From Flectonema sp. DT1601 (lineage: Eukaryota; Euglenozoa; Diplonemea; Diplonemida; Diplonemidae), in NCBI GenBank assembly GCA_964019425.1, contig OZ025830.1, forward strand, positions 558,001-622,000: a stretch of 64,000 nt of DNA. Direction: 5' to 3'. The position numbers were made by a program, and so were the translations under genes. Positions 41,289-52,257 of this stretch are shown one piece after another; the first letter of the stretch is position 1, and each line of letters starts with the position of its first letter. The notes beneath the pieces were generated by a model. It was not told the origin of the DNA, did not search any database, and was given only the letters and a program-made list of their open reading frames with translations.

Positions 41289-42348
41289 AAAACGACAACA
41301 ATAACAAAAAAACAACAAAACAGGGTGCTGATAGTACCATCCTCGCCTACGGTCAAACTGGATCAGGAAAGACTCACACAGTCCTTGGTGAGGTTAAAAA
41401 CAATCCGCTCGAAGACGATTTACTGACACCTGAAAGTGGTTTATTCATGAGAGTCTTAAAGGATATCTTCGAATATAAAAAGAGAAGAGAAGAGGCATCA
41501 AAAGACAGAGCCTATGTTGTTATCGCCTGTATGTTTCTTTTTTTTTTTTTTTTTTTTTTTTTTTGATACAACATTTTAAGAAAAACAACAACAACAACTA
41601 ATATAATAAAAAAACAGTGTCCTCAATTGAAATTTACGTTGACAAGGTAAGGGATTTATTGGCACAGGTTTCACCAAAGTTGCCAAAGACTGAAATCAAA
41701 GTAGTAATGACTGATGAAGAAGTTAGTCTACCGACACTTACAAGATATGAGATATTAAATTTAAATGATGTTTATAAACATTTTCAAACTGCGAGTAGCC
41801 AAAGAACCTCTCGATCAACAAAAGGAAACCTCGCATCTTCACGTTCTCATTGTTTGTTTTTTATTGATATCGTTCAGCAGGAAATGACCGACAAGAATCC
41901 GTCTCAGCCTGACATCTCTTTTCTTCAGCATGGAATTCCAAAGCAGAAGAACGCTCAGAGGAGAAAGGCTGGCGCAGCATCACCAAAAGGAGCTCCGTCA
42001 CCTAATGATGGAGATGCCATGGCTAATGTTTATTATAAAGAAGGTGAGCCTCCAATTTACTGTAGTAGAATCACATTAGTTGATTTAGCTGGAAGTGAAA
42101 AGTCTGATGGAAAATCTGGTTCGGGAGCGGCTCATGGAAGTCAAGCCCACGTTGAAATGAAGAGTATCAATTTATCTCTTACAACACTTGGTAATGTTGC
42201 TCATGCTCTTCATACTGGAGCTCCTCATGTTGCTTACAGAAGTTCTACTTTGACAAAGATTTTGAGGCCTTCTTTTGCATCTGTGAAATCGAAAATTCTT
42301 TTGATTAGCAACCTCTCTCCTTCACAACTTACGTATTCTGAGGTTTGT

Positions 42349-42379
<31 letters not shown>

Positions 42380-43620
42380 GAAAACACGTTTTTTTTTAGA
42401 AACAACCACAACACAACAATAACAGTCTCGTAACACTCTAGATTTCGCTAACAAAGTCAAAGCAATGAAGGTCAATCAAGGAATGGTTGGTGCTGAACAA
42501 CAACAACTTCGTATGAAAACGTTATTTTATTTTATTTTCAACTACAATCTTTAACATAATTAAACAATTAATAAACACAGAGTTCGACTACCTTGACACA
42601 CAAGTAACAAACTGGCAGCTACTTGCCGATCTTCACATTGCCAATACCACCTTCTACAGCGATCCAATGCTTCGTAGGTACACAGATGTTATTATTCCTC
42701 CGTTCAATACTCATCGGTTTAGACTAAAGAGTCAGGAGAAAGATCGGCAAAAATTATTACGAAGCCTTGAGGGAGTTGGTCATGAAGAGAAGATGAGAAT
42801 TAAAGAAAAAGTGAAAGCGAAGGAAGCAAAGGTTGCTGAGGAAATGGAATCGATCAAAAAAGAAATTTATGATGGGCTGATAGACGAATACACTAATAAG
42901 GTTTGTTCCATTATTTTTATTATCATCATCTCCACAGACGTGGCAGGATATGGACGCATCATAGATACTGATCATTTCCCATTTTTGTAAAGTTCACAGA
43001 CTTACTTGGCAGGATGTGGTGGACTTCTTATTTCATAACGCATCGTAAGGCGGTCTTAGACACAATTTATTTTTCTTTTTCTTCTTCTTTTTTTTTCTTT
43101 TTCCCGCTGAGCCATCTCACTGTGGAGTAATAGTATTAAAAAAAAAAAACAGATTGGAGACTTGCAAGAAAAAATTGAAAAACTCTCACTTGAAGCCAAC
43201 GAGTTCGAAGAAAAATTAAACTCCGACATCAACGTAATGGTTGTAGAAACAACAGAGCACGAACAAGAAAATGAAAAACTCTCAAAAGAAAAAAGAGAAC
43301 TCAGAAATGGTATTGAGAGTGGCCAAACTGAATTAGAAAAATTAATTGAGGAAAGAGCTGTTTTAAATGAACAGGAAAAGAAGGCTCACAGTGAGGACGA
43401 TCAAAGGCTAACCACAGCCGACCAAGACCTTTCAGAAAGTGAATTTGCATATGTCAACGACGCTTGGAAACATTGCAAAGCTCAAGAGTACTATTTCAAG
43501 TTTAAAAGTTATAGAGAAACCCAACTCAGTCTCTTTGCGGTTTACAAACAGAACATCCTTCGTATAGACCAAGCCATAAAAGAATCGAAGAAACTAAGCA
43601 CAATGTTAAAATCGAAGTGA
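40973..43620 (+). CDS. second type of N-terminal-motor kinesin, six exons
   Basis: join(40973..41242,41324..41528,41618..42342,42426..42510,42581..42900,43153..43620), 690 residues. Motor from residue 7 (VSVAVRVRPRL), P-loop AYGQTGSGKTHT near 100, switch I SSRSHCLF near 232 (Ala in place of the first Asn of NSSRSH), switch II LVDLAGSEKSDG near 311, and the end of the motor at LDFANKVKAMKVN. A coiled-coil tail follows. All five introns are GT-CAG (GTATGC, GTATGT, GTTTGT, GTATGA, GTTTGT) and splice in frame. Introns 1 to 3 are little more than a T run of about 30 plus CAA-type sequence. The ATG follows about 18 A residues. Only distantly like the duplicated kinesin; subfamily unknown. Confidence 0.9.
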
Positions 43621-46011
43621 GCCAATCGTTAAGATACAGGGGATTGCATAGGAAGGGGAATATTCTTTTTCAATAGATGTTTTTTTATATAACCTGACAA
43701 GAGTTGTTACCTTTTTTTTTTAAAAAAAAAAAAAAGGAAGAAATTTCGACCTGTGTCTACTGGCCCCTACCTGTAGTATGGAGAGCCTGCGACTATTGTC
43801 TTCGTCGGTGGCAATTCTTATTGTGTCCAAGGGGTTTATTTTAAAAAAAAAAAAATTTTCAAAAAAAAAAAAAATTAAAAAAAAAAAATATAAGGCTACA
43901 GTCAGTTTAGTATATCCTCCTTTAATAAAATAGACGCCTCCCTTCCAACTGAAAAAAAAATAATATTAAAAAAAAAAAAAAAAAAACCCCTCATTGAATG
44001 AATAGCTTACTTTGAAAAAATGTTCAGTAACTTCAAGGCTGTTGTGGGAATTGAAGAAACAAAAAAAAAAAAACGAAAAAGACTTCATCTTTTGTAAATG
44101 TTTCTTTTTTTATTTTTTTTTTCTTGTGATAACTCTTTTTCTCTAATTGAGAAAAAAAATTTCCTCTTCGTATGTTGAAGAGAGTCCGTCTGTACAACAG
44201 TAAATCGTTAATTATTTTCGATTTTCTTTTTTTTTTTTTTTTTTTTTGCCCTCTCTCACAGCCTCACTCAGGATCCCCTTCGAAACAATTGCACGTACCG
44301 GTTTATATTATTTTTATTTTCCTTTTTGATAATCCGCTGACATGGATCTGAATTTTTTTGTAAGAAAGAAAAAGAAAGTTAGACACACGTAAACCTCCTT
44401 TAGCTTTATCAGTTTAAGTCGGTTCACGGGTTTCGTGCACAAACAAAAATCCCCCTCAAAAGAAATCCTTAGCTGCAGTTTTTTAGAAGAATAGAAAAAA
44501 AAAAGAAAAGAAAAAAAGAAAAAAAAACGGAATAATTTGCTACTAGGTATTTCAGTTTTTTTTATTATCGTTTTTTTTTTTTTTTAAAAAAAGAAAAGAT
44601 AATCGACATTGAAAATAGAAAAAAAAAAAAAAGTAAAAGAGGAAAAGAGGAAAATAAAATTTGCTTATTTTTTTAAAAAAAAAAGTGTTTGGGTTCCATG
44701 CCATTCAGGAAACATTCCCACAGAGAAATGTTCTTGCGGGACGTCATTTTTTTTTTTTTTTTTGTAATAAATAAAAAATCACGAAGTCTTTGGATCGCTC
44801 ACTGACCTTTTTTTTTTTTTGATACATTTGGGTGTTCTACTTATTTAATATCAACACGTTACGACTTCACATAAAGTGACTTGTACTATACTGACTGGTT
44901 CACAACAAAAATCGTTTTCTAGCGGTAGATATCTGATCGCGGTTGTCGTCATTTTCCCCTTTCCGTGATATACTACAGAAATATTGCTTTTTTTTTTTTG
45001 TAAGTGCCATGTTTTTTAATGTAAAAAAAAAAAAGAGAGAAAACCAAAAAAAATATATAAAAGAGATGAATTGCCTCAATTCTTCTTCTTCTTCTTCTTT
45101 TTTTTTTTTTTTTTTGTTGTTGAAAACCGGAAGAAAAACACACATGCAGTTCTGTGCTGTTCTGTTTACTTTTATTTATCTGCTAGAATTCCATCTGAGA
45201 AAACTTGTAGTCTTTAAAAGTGTTAGCCCGACGTGTGTGTTTGTGGGTAGTCAGAAAAAACAGCAACGCTCCAAACAATTTTTTTTGATTCTGAGTAGTA
45301 GTTTCCTGTCTTGTCACCCTCGCCTTGGATATTCATCTCTTTTAGAACATTATTCTGTGAAGCTGTTTTGAATAGAATATCTATCGGTTTCCTGCACCCT
45401 GGAAAGCGTCGGTGACCAAATGTTGTTCACATGAAGATTTCATTGACATATGGTAGCAATTTTCCTTATTTATTAATTTTTTTTTTTTTTTTTTGAAAAT
45501 TTGTGAAATACAGCAGGCGCATATGCCTAATGGTATTAAACAGAAACAAAAAAAAAAAAAAAAAAAAAAAAAAGAGAGAGAGAGAGAGAGAGCGGAAATG
45601 AGGAGAAAAAAAAACTGGGGAAAAAATGGGGAAAAAAAAAAGATTTTCGCGTCTGCTATTCACCTCACGTGATCGTTTTTTTTTTTTTTTTTTTTGCTCT
45701 TTCTTCCATTTTCTTGTTTTTTTTTTTTTTTTTTTATGATGTTGGCGAGTGGTCAACTTCCACAGTTTATTTTGTGACGTTGACTGTTTTTAGTACAATT
45801 CTCAAGACATTATTCCTCCATCTTCAACAAACAGGTAATCAAACAATAGAACCCTCGAAGAACTGTAGTCTGTTGGACTCACAAATAGAACTCACTGAAG
45901 AAGGCAATAATCTCATATTACTAACTACTAGTCCCACTGTTAGTAATTAATTGATAAGTGTTAATTGTTTTTTTTATGCATTCTAATATTCCTTTCATCA
46001 TCAGGGAGATC
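43621..46011. other. 2.4-kb homopolymer-rich spacer
   Basis: Dense A and T runs, a GA dinucleotide run near 45572-45592, and a solo copy of repeat R2 (44361-44450). Open frames are homopolymer-derived. A possible short frame at 45669-45950 has no support. Confidence 0.55.
44361..44450 (+). repeat. repeat R2, copy 2 (intergenic)
   Basis: Core CCTCCTTTAGCTTTATCAG with full 3' part (GTTTAAGTCGGTTCACGGG, TTTCGTGCACAAACAAAAA) and a TAAGAAAGAAAAAGAAAGTT 5' part matching copy 4. Not inside a recognised gene. Confidence 0.85.
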
Positions 46012-47145
46012 ATGTCTCGGCTATACTTCGCTACTCCGTTGGTACTGCTACTGATTATTGTATTGTTTTGGGAACCTGCTGGATCATCAACAGAGATATT
46101 CATATCTCAACATTCTTCAAAATTGTTAGAAAAGAAACTCGAGAAAGAAATCGAAGAAGTTATCCAAAGCCAAGAAATAGATGTCAACAACAAGGTCAGA
46201 ACACTAGCTGTAAAAACAAAAATAAAATTGACTCGCGGCAGTGATATTGTTGAGAGAAAAGAAGACGTGTTGATCTTAAGACACAAGAAGGAAAAACGTG
46301 CGCCTGAGTGGAAATCACCGAGGGGTCCTGTCCCTGTTCAGCAACAGTGGGTTGTGAAGAATAGTACTCATGGAGTTTATATGTACTTAGAGAATGGAAA
46401 ATACAAAGATTCTGTCCTCGTGGTCCTCGGCGGTAATTTATACGATGAGACTGCAGAACTTGTTGAGAGAGGATACACAGTCTGGAGAATGAATGAACCA
46501 TGTAGTGACTCAACTAAATCAAAGAAGAGTACAAAGTGTCATGAGCAGTACGGATATCTGGGATACTTGTCTGATCCAACAGCTCCTAAACATGAAGTTG
46601 TTAATTTCATCCATGGTCATAAATATGCTTGGCATCAACAATACGGTTTCAAGGGAATGGAGATTGCTTCTCACTGTGCTCTAAAGACTGGTCGATTCGA
46701 ACCTCACGTCAAACACGAAGCTCATTACAGATACAGCACTTACAGAGAATTTGCAGGAAATTATGGATCGGGTGGGAAATACAGACCTGTTGTGTTGGCA
46801 AAAAGAATACGAATGCAGGCAACGACTGTGATGTGGAATAAGCATTATGGTTCCTTCATAAGAAACATAAGCACCACTGGTAGAGTCATGCATTGGTGTT
46901 GTGCTAACTTCGCTGTTCCTCGTCGGATGATTGAACTTCATTCTCATGATGATTATAAAAAAGTTTTCGACGTCATGGCCACTAAACAACAACCAGTCAT
47001 GGAACTGGAGATGAGTGGGTTTTGGATTGAAAGAATTTGGCATCTTTTATTTGGTGAGCCACAAGATGTTGAACCCCGTTCTGAACCTTGGGTTAACTGT
47101 ACAGATGAATCCTACAGTCCCCAACACTTCGACCCGATTCGATAG
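46012..47145 (+). CDS. type II membrane protein, DUF3431-like, paralogue 1
   Basis: 377 residues. N-terminal hydrophobic anchor (FATPLVLLLIIVLFW), a Glu/Lys-rich stalk, then a lumenal domain from about 110: KYKDSVLVVLGGN, a Cys pair in EPCSDSTKSKKSTKCHEQYG, EVVNFIHGHKYAWHQQYGF, CCANFAVPRRMIELHSHDDY and a C-terminal ELEMSGFWIERIWHLLFG. NFIHGHKYAWH recalls DUF3431 proteins, which are glycosyltransferase-like, but the match is by eye. N-glycosylation sequons are present (KNSTHG, NISTT). Start is the ATG 8 bases after TCATCATCAG. A near copy lies 2.5 kb downstream. Confidence 0.75.
   Translation: MSRLYFATPLVLLLIIVLFWEPAGSSTEIFISQHSSKLLEKKLEKEIEEVIQSQEIDVNNKVRTLAVKTKIKLTRGSDIVERKEDVLILRHKKEKRAPEWKSPRGPVPVQQQWVVKNSTHGVYMYLENGKYKDSVLVVLGGNLYDETAELVERGYTVWRMNEPCSDSTKSKKSTKCHEQYGYLGYLSDPTAPKHEVVNFIHGHKYAWHQQYGFKGMEIASHCALKTGRFEPHVKHEAHYRYSTYREFAGNYGSGGKYRPVVLAKRIRMQATTVMWNKHYGSFIRNISTTGRVMHWCCANFAVPRRMIELHSHDDYKKVFDVMATKQQPVMELEMSGFWIERIWHLLFGEPQDVEPRSEPWVNCTDESYSPQHFDPIR
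46396..47069 (+). repeat. mosaic near-identity blocks shared with paralogue 2
   Basis: 46396-46738 and 46846-47069 are almost identical to 48858-49200 and 49308-49531. The 107 bases between them (46739-46845) are clearly diverged from 49201-49307, although the same length. N- and C-terminal parts outside are also diverged. Confidence 0.9.
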
Positions 47146-47347
47146 TAATTCCGATGACACAAATGTCAAGGAGGTAGTACTGTTTACGTGTCGGTCAACT
47201 TTGCTGAACAAAAGTTGCTTTCACTTCGTGCATTAATCGGGTCAACTCTTTTTTTTTTTTTTTTAATGATTCTTATTACTAATTTTTATATTACTTCAGC
47301 CGAATCTGAAGCAAAAAAAAACCACATCTTCTTTTGTAAGGAAAGTG

Positions 47348-47380
<33 letters not shown>

Positions 47381-48180
47381 ATATCAGATCGTGTTGCGAG
47401 CTGTGTGAGATGAGCTGATTTCTTTTGTACACTGGGCTCATTTTTTTTATTTCCTGTAGTTTCTTTCATTGTTTTTTTGATCATGATGTTAGAACAAAAA
47501 CAATTATTCATCAGAAAACATTGAAAGCTGGAGATGAAATTATACATATAGGGCAGGGCGCGTAACCTTTTTTTGTTTGTGTTTAAGTTGGTTCCCGTTT
47601 TTGTTTTCGAACAAAAAAAAAAAACAACAACACCTCTTTTTTCTACTTCTTCCTATTTCTTTGCCTTTGTGGGAGAGCAACTGTATTCCTTACTGAGAGA
47701 TACCTTCATCGTAAAAAAATACCTTCGTACATATATGACAGGGTTTTTATTCTTTCCCATGAGCGTGTCTCCTATATTTATGATTAGTTATCTTAGATAT
47801 GTTTTTGTTTTGTTATTATTATTATTTTTATGTTGTTTTTGAGGGTTTTTCGCTATTGGCCTTTTTTTTTTTCTTGTTTTTTTTTAAAATGTCAAGTTTG
47901 CTAATAAATTTTCAAAAATCTGAAGAAATTAGAACGGTAGAAGTTTTCGATTCCACTCTTCTGAGTTGCAGCACGCTTTGGGAATCTGGTTACAGACAGA
48001 TATAAGTCCGAGAACCCCCTTTTTTCGACAGGGAGGCTCTTAGGTCTTTACTCTTTAGTAGTTCTGGAGTTCGGTGTCCAGTTAGGTCGTACCGTTCCTC
48101 CAGAGTAGCCATCAAAGCTTTTTAGCGAACAGCGATACGAGACATTACTAAGCCTCTTCAATAGCGAAAATTTTGTTTCC

Positions 48181-48211
<31 letters not shown>

Positions 48212-48510
48212 GATATTACTCCTAATCCAGTGATAATTTTCACGGTTGTTTTGTGAGTGCCCCAACAGATAGGAAAAGAATTTAGTTTTCTTACTTAATT
48301 GGAACTTACTGCTATTAATAAAATACGTTGTTTTGGTATTGTTTTCCGTAGCTTATTCGCTTCCCAGCTTAATGCTAAGTGGTTTCGTGATATCTATGTC
48401 ACGTGGTGTTATTTTTTTTTTTTCCCGTTTCCCTCAGATCTGGGGTCAGCTATGTCCACGTCATAATGTAGTTTCTTGTATCGTCATTAGGATGTTTAAA
48501 ATCTTATCAT
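47146..48510. other. spacer, no gene recognised
   Basis: Homopolymers, plus a less AT-rich stretch at about 48005-48150 with a TCTGGAG/CTCCAGA stem (48063-48069 with 48098-48104) that could be part of a small RNA; no family recognised. Confidence 0.45.
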
Positions 48511-48521
48511 TCTCTTTTCAG
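48511..48521 (+). promoter_or_regulatory. candidate 3' splice (trans-splice) acceptor
   Basis: TCTCTTTTCAG, 12 bases before the ATG at 48534. Confidence 0.45.
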
Positions 48522-48533
48522 TCAACCGCCACG

Positions 48534-49637
48534 ATGAAAGTACGGGCAACCTTATTGGTGATCTTTCTGTTGGTCTGTTTGGTGCTCATTTCATTTCAGC
48601 ATCTGACCAATGTCGATCATAAACCTCGCTTTTCAACTATTAATGATGAATGGACTACAATGGATTTAAAACAATTATTGAATAGAGATCCTGAAGACAG
48701 GCCAGCGTCATTCTCGTACAGAAATGACAAATTAATATTACGAACGAAGAAGGAACAGAAACCTTCTGAGTGGAGATCACCTGCTGGACCTGTTCCTGTT
48801 CAGTCTGATTGGATTCTTAAAAATTCAACTTACGGAGTATCTATTTATAAACCAGACGGAAAATACAAAGATTCTGTCCTCGTGGTCCTCGGTGGCAATG
48901 GCTACGATGAGACTGCAGAACTTGTTGAGAGAGGATACACAGTCTGGAGAATGAATGAACCATGTAGTGACTCAACTAAATCAAAGAAGAGTACAAAGTG
49001 TCATGAGCAGTACGGATATCTGGGATACTTGTCTGATCCAACAGCTCCTAAACATGAAGTTGTTAATTTTATCCATGGTCATAAATATGCTTGGCATCAA
49101 CAATACGGTTTCAAGGGAATGGAGATTGCTTCTCACTGTGCTCTAAAGACTGGTCGATTCGAACCTCACGTCAAACACGAAGCTCATTACAGATACAGCA
49201 CATTTAAACAGTACGAGAGTGAGCATGGGGCTAAGAAACCATACAGGCCAATGATCTTGGCTTCTAATATTAAAATGGAAGCAACGGCAGTGATGTTTAA
49301 TCACTACTATGGTTCCTTCATAAGAAACATAAGCACCACTGATAGAGTCATGCATTGGTGTTGTGCTAACTTCGCTGTTCCTCGTCGGATGATTGAACTT
49401 CATTCTCATGATGATTATAAAAAAGTTTTCGACGTCATGGCCACTAAACAACAACCAGTCATGGAACTGGAGATGAGTGGGTTTTGGATTGAAAGAATTT
49501 GGCATCTTTTATTTGGTGAGCCACAAGATGTAAATCCCAGAAGTGAGAGGTGGGTAAATTGCACCGATAATTCATACAACCCTTCGTACTTTAAACCTGT
49601 AGGAGAGCAGTCTAAGTCAGGTTTGTTAGTAAGTTAG
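48534..49637 (+). CDS. type II membrane protein, DUF3431-like, paralogue 2
   Basis: 367 residues with the same layout as paralogue 1: an N-terminal anchor (LLVIFLLVCLVLISF), a shorter stalk, and the same lumenal domain with EPCSDSTKSKKSTKC, FIHGHKYAWHQQYGF and CCANFAVPRRMIELHSHDDY. The stalk and the segment FKQYESEHGAKKPYRPMIL differ from paralogue 1, so the two may differ in substrate or partner while the core is kept alike by gene conversion. Start chosen at the ATG after TCTCTTTTCAG; longer in-frame sequence upstream crosses that acceptor and is hydrophobic noise. Confidence 0.75.
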   Translation: MKVRATLLVIFLLVCLVLISFQHLTNVDHKPRFSTINDEWTTMDLKQLLNRDPEDRPASFSYRNDKLILRTKKEQKPSEWRSPAGPVPVQSDWILKNSTYGVSIYKPDGKYKDSVLVVLGGNGYDETAELVERGYTVWRMNEPCSDSTKSKKSTKCHEQYGYLGYLSDPTAPKHEVVNFIHGHKYAWHQQYGFKGMEIASHCALKTGRFEPHVKHEAHYRYSTFKQYESEHGAKKPYRPMILASNIKMEATAVMFNHYYGSFIRNISTTDRVMHWCCANFAVPRRMIELHSHDDYKKVFDVMATKQQPVMELEMSGFWIERIWHLLFGEPQDVNPRSERWVNCTDNSYNPSYFKPVGEQSKSGLLVS

Positions 49638-51051
49638 TTAGTTAGTTTCTTATTGGTTCTCAACGTAATGGATTACGGAGGTGGTTTCATCTGAAGAAAT
49701 TCATTTGAAAGATTTCCATCCTTTCTTGTCTTAGACAGAATATTGAACTGTGTTGGCGGATTCCCTTTACCGAAAGGCAAGGGACAGGCTTGACACCGCA
49801 GTATCAGGGAGCTGGGCAAGAGGGGAAATGTTTTAACCCGAAAACAACAATTATTTTGTTTGTTGTACTTACGAATTTTTTTTGAATTTTTTTTTTTTGA
49901 TTTTCTTAGATTGACTGATTGTTAATAATCGTTATAACTATAAAAAATAATAAAACAAAATTAAATAAAAAAATAATAACACACGCAGAACGTCCACAAG
50001 TCACTTGATTGACAATAACTTGTTTATTAAAAAAAAAAAGAAGTGTCTTTTTCTTTTTTCTGAACGCATCTTTTCTTTCGTTAACAACTACAAATATTTT
50101 TCGGTTATGCGCTTTGATATTAATTTCGTTACTTACGTTGTCAAAGTTTCACCACTCCCTAACTTGAGGTAATTGATAACACGATATCTATTTACCCACC
50201 TTCAGATCTGTTTTATTTTGTTTTCTTTTCTTTTATTTGTTTTTGGTCTGTCGCAGTTACGACCTTAAACTGACTGTCATCTTACCTGATTCATTTCTTA
50301 CTGAGTAATATGGCTATGTGCTGCCTAATACCATTTCTAAAGCTTTTCGGTATGTCCAGTATATTTTTATAATGTTTTGGACAACTGGGGGGTGAACGAC
50401 GGGCACATATGGTCGTATTATGAAGAAAAGATGCTACATGGAATAAAAAAGATTTTTTTTTTTTTTTTTTTTTTTCACTTCACCCCCACTCCCAGATCAT
50501 TTCTTTGTTATTTCAAGCTGTTATCTTCTGGACAAGGTGGAAGCTGAAGCCGATCACTTCCAGCCGATATTATAAAATTACAATCTTTGCGATTGGTTCC
50601 TTACTGATGAGGGCTACCCAGACCCCTCGTAGTCATCAGTTTTGGATTTTAGTTCGTTCTAACTGAGTTGCCATATCAGCATGCGAGTTGGTCCCTGCCT
50701 GTTAAGCTTTCCTGTCAACTTATGTAAGGCAGTAGTACCCTTCTCAGCTGTTGGTTTGGTTCACAGTTGTTCGATAATCTTACGGAGCTTATGAAGTTCA
50801 TCATTATGGAGGGTTCTGATTCTGAATGAATCAACACCTCTGGTGTTATTGGGGGTTCCAATTAAAATGTCGACAACTTTGACTGTTAGTCCATTGTAAC
50901 ATCCCTTCTTGACTTACGCAAAGATGGTATATCAGTTTATGTTAGGGTCTCTCTCCATCAGTAGGGTAAAACCAACCTGGTCTAAACCCAGCTCACGTTC
51001 CCTGTTAGTGGGTGAACAATCCAACCCTTAGACAATTCTGCTTGTCTAGGT

Positions 51052-51083
<32 letters not shown>

Positions 51084-51561
51084 AACGTTGCTATGAACGC
51101 TTGGCTGTCAGGTGATGGCATCCATAGTTATAATCGGCCCAGAGAACCGAGCTGGGCGGAGGTATATGTGCTACCGCTATCAGGTGGCAGTAGTTGCTGA
51201 TACTGTGAAAGTGATCGAATGTTTTCATTCGATAATGCAATGAAATGAACTCATCATTCGGACCTTCCTATTACACGCAAGAATCTTATTTCTTTTTATT
51301 ATTTCTTTGCGCGCTTACGTGACAAAAAAAAAAAAAAAAAAAAAAGGAAACTTCACAGCCCTACCAATCGGAGGAGTTGTTTTAGCTTTTTGGTTTTGTT
51401 CCTGAGACACAATTGAGCATTTTTTTTTTTTTTTTTTCCCGAAAAAAAAAAAACAGATGTTACGCATCAGATTGGTCAGTTATTTTATTATTTTACTTCT
51501 TGACAATACATTACATTGACAATACATCACTTTATCTAACTAGGTAAGTGATAGTGTAAAA
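49638..51561. other. spacer holding an rRNA fragment
   Basis: Apart from the LSU rRNA match (50956-51110) there is a GC-richer patch at about 49745-49830 and mixed sequence at 50510-50950 that I could not match to rRNA. Homopolymers near 50455 and 51325. A 62-codon + frame over the rRNA fragment is an artefact of it. Confidence 0.55.
50956..51110 (-). rRNA. fragment of cytosolic LSU (28S) rRNA, 3' region
   Basis: On the minus strand it reads AGCCAAGCGTTCATAGC, TTTTTGATCCTTCGATGTCG, GGCTCTTCCTA, GAGCTGGGTTTAGACC and TTTTACCCTACTGATG in the order of domain V/VI of eukaryotic 28S, including the eukaryote-type GGATTGTTCACCCACTAA. It lacks the conserved GTCGTGAGA loop after TTTAGACC and loses similarity on both sides, before the sarcin-ricin loop. 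One variable hairpin (TAGACAA/TTGTCTA around GCAGAA) is base-paired though different from the common sequence. Probably a dispersed rDNA fragment; a rearranged or fragmented rRNA gene cannot be excluded. Confidence 0.75.
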
Positions 51562-52077
51562 ATGAAATCAGTCCATGACTACGGCTACTCTGTCGGAACA
51601 TCGGGAACTGCTACTAAGGAGATGGATGCCTTGCGGAGTCACACCAGACTTGCGGTTAGCACTCTAGGAAAACTTCGTACAGAAATTGAAAAATTTGGTC
51701 GAGAGGGATTTGAACTTCCGAATTTTGAAAGTACTATATCTGGGAGCAAGAACACTACTGGAAGTAGTTACACGGAGCAGCCTTCAGTTGGTGAATGGAA
51801 TCGACTACCGTCTGCACCGCACAGCTCGTTCGAATCATCTTCAGCACCCGAATTTCAAAGCGAATGGAACTGCGCTAGTCAAGTGACCAACAAACTAATA
51901 TCAAATAACCCGGAGTCGTTACCTGACTTAATGTCATTGTCTATAGCAGAACTAGAGGCTCTCGGTTCGAGGATGGGTTCTAATTTGGATTTAACTTCCG
52001 ATCCACTCACTTCAGCCTATACGAATCTCTTAGAATCTCGTAACAAGACAAGTGAATACATAAATAACATTTTTTAA
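51562..52077 (+). CDS. small protein, unknown function
   Basis: 171 residues, intronless, no family recognised. Helical start (ATKEMDALRSHTRLAVSTLG, KLRTEIEKFGREGFELP), a Ser-rich disordered middle, and a helical end (LMSLSIAELEALGSRMGSNL, then TNLLESRNKTSEYINNIF). The ATG follows a short A-rich leader. Its dynein neighbour downstream on the same strand does not by itself imply a shared role. Confidence 0.7.
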   Translation: MKSVHDYGYSVGTSGTATKEMDALRSHTRLAVSTLGKLRTEIEKFGREGFELPNFESTISGSKNTTGSSYTEQPSVGEWNRLPSAPHSSFESSSAPEFQSEWNCASQVTNKLISNNPESLPDLMSLSIAELEALGSRMGSNLDLTSDPLTSAYTNLLESRNKTSEYINNIF

Positions 52078-52218
52078 TTTTTTTTTGTTTTTTTGTTTTT
52101 GTTTTTTATCTTAATTGTAGCTGTACTTGTGGTAGACGTTTTTAGACTCATAAAAATAATATAATTTTTATGTACGTGGAGTGTTGTTTTTTTGTTATTT
52201 TATTATTATTAATTTTTT

Positions 52219-52245
52219 TCCTCTCTCTCCCTCTAAAATTGTCAG
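52219..52245 (+). promoter_or_regulatory. candidate 3' splice (trans-splice) acceptor
   Basis: Long C/T-rich run (CCTCTCTCTCCCTCT) then GTCAG, 12 bases before the ATG at 52258. Confidence 0.45.
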
Positions 52246-52257
52246 CCAATCTCAAAA

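Noticed and set aside
51012-51200. 62-codon + frame with GRADIEGSKSNVAMNAWL
   Set aside because: Antisense translation of the LSU rRNA fragment.
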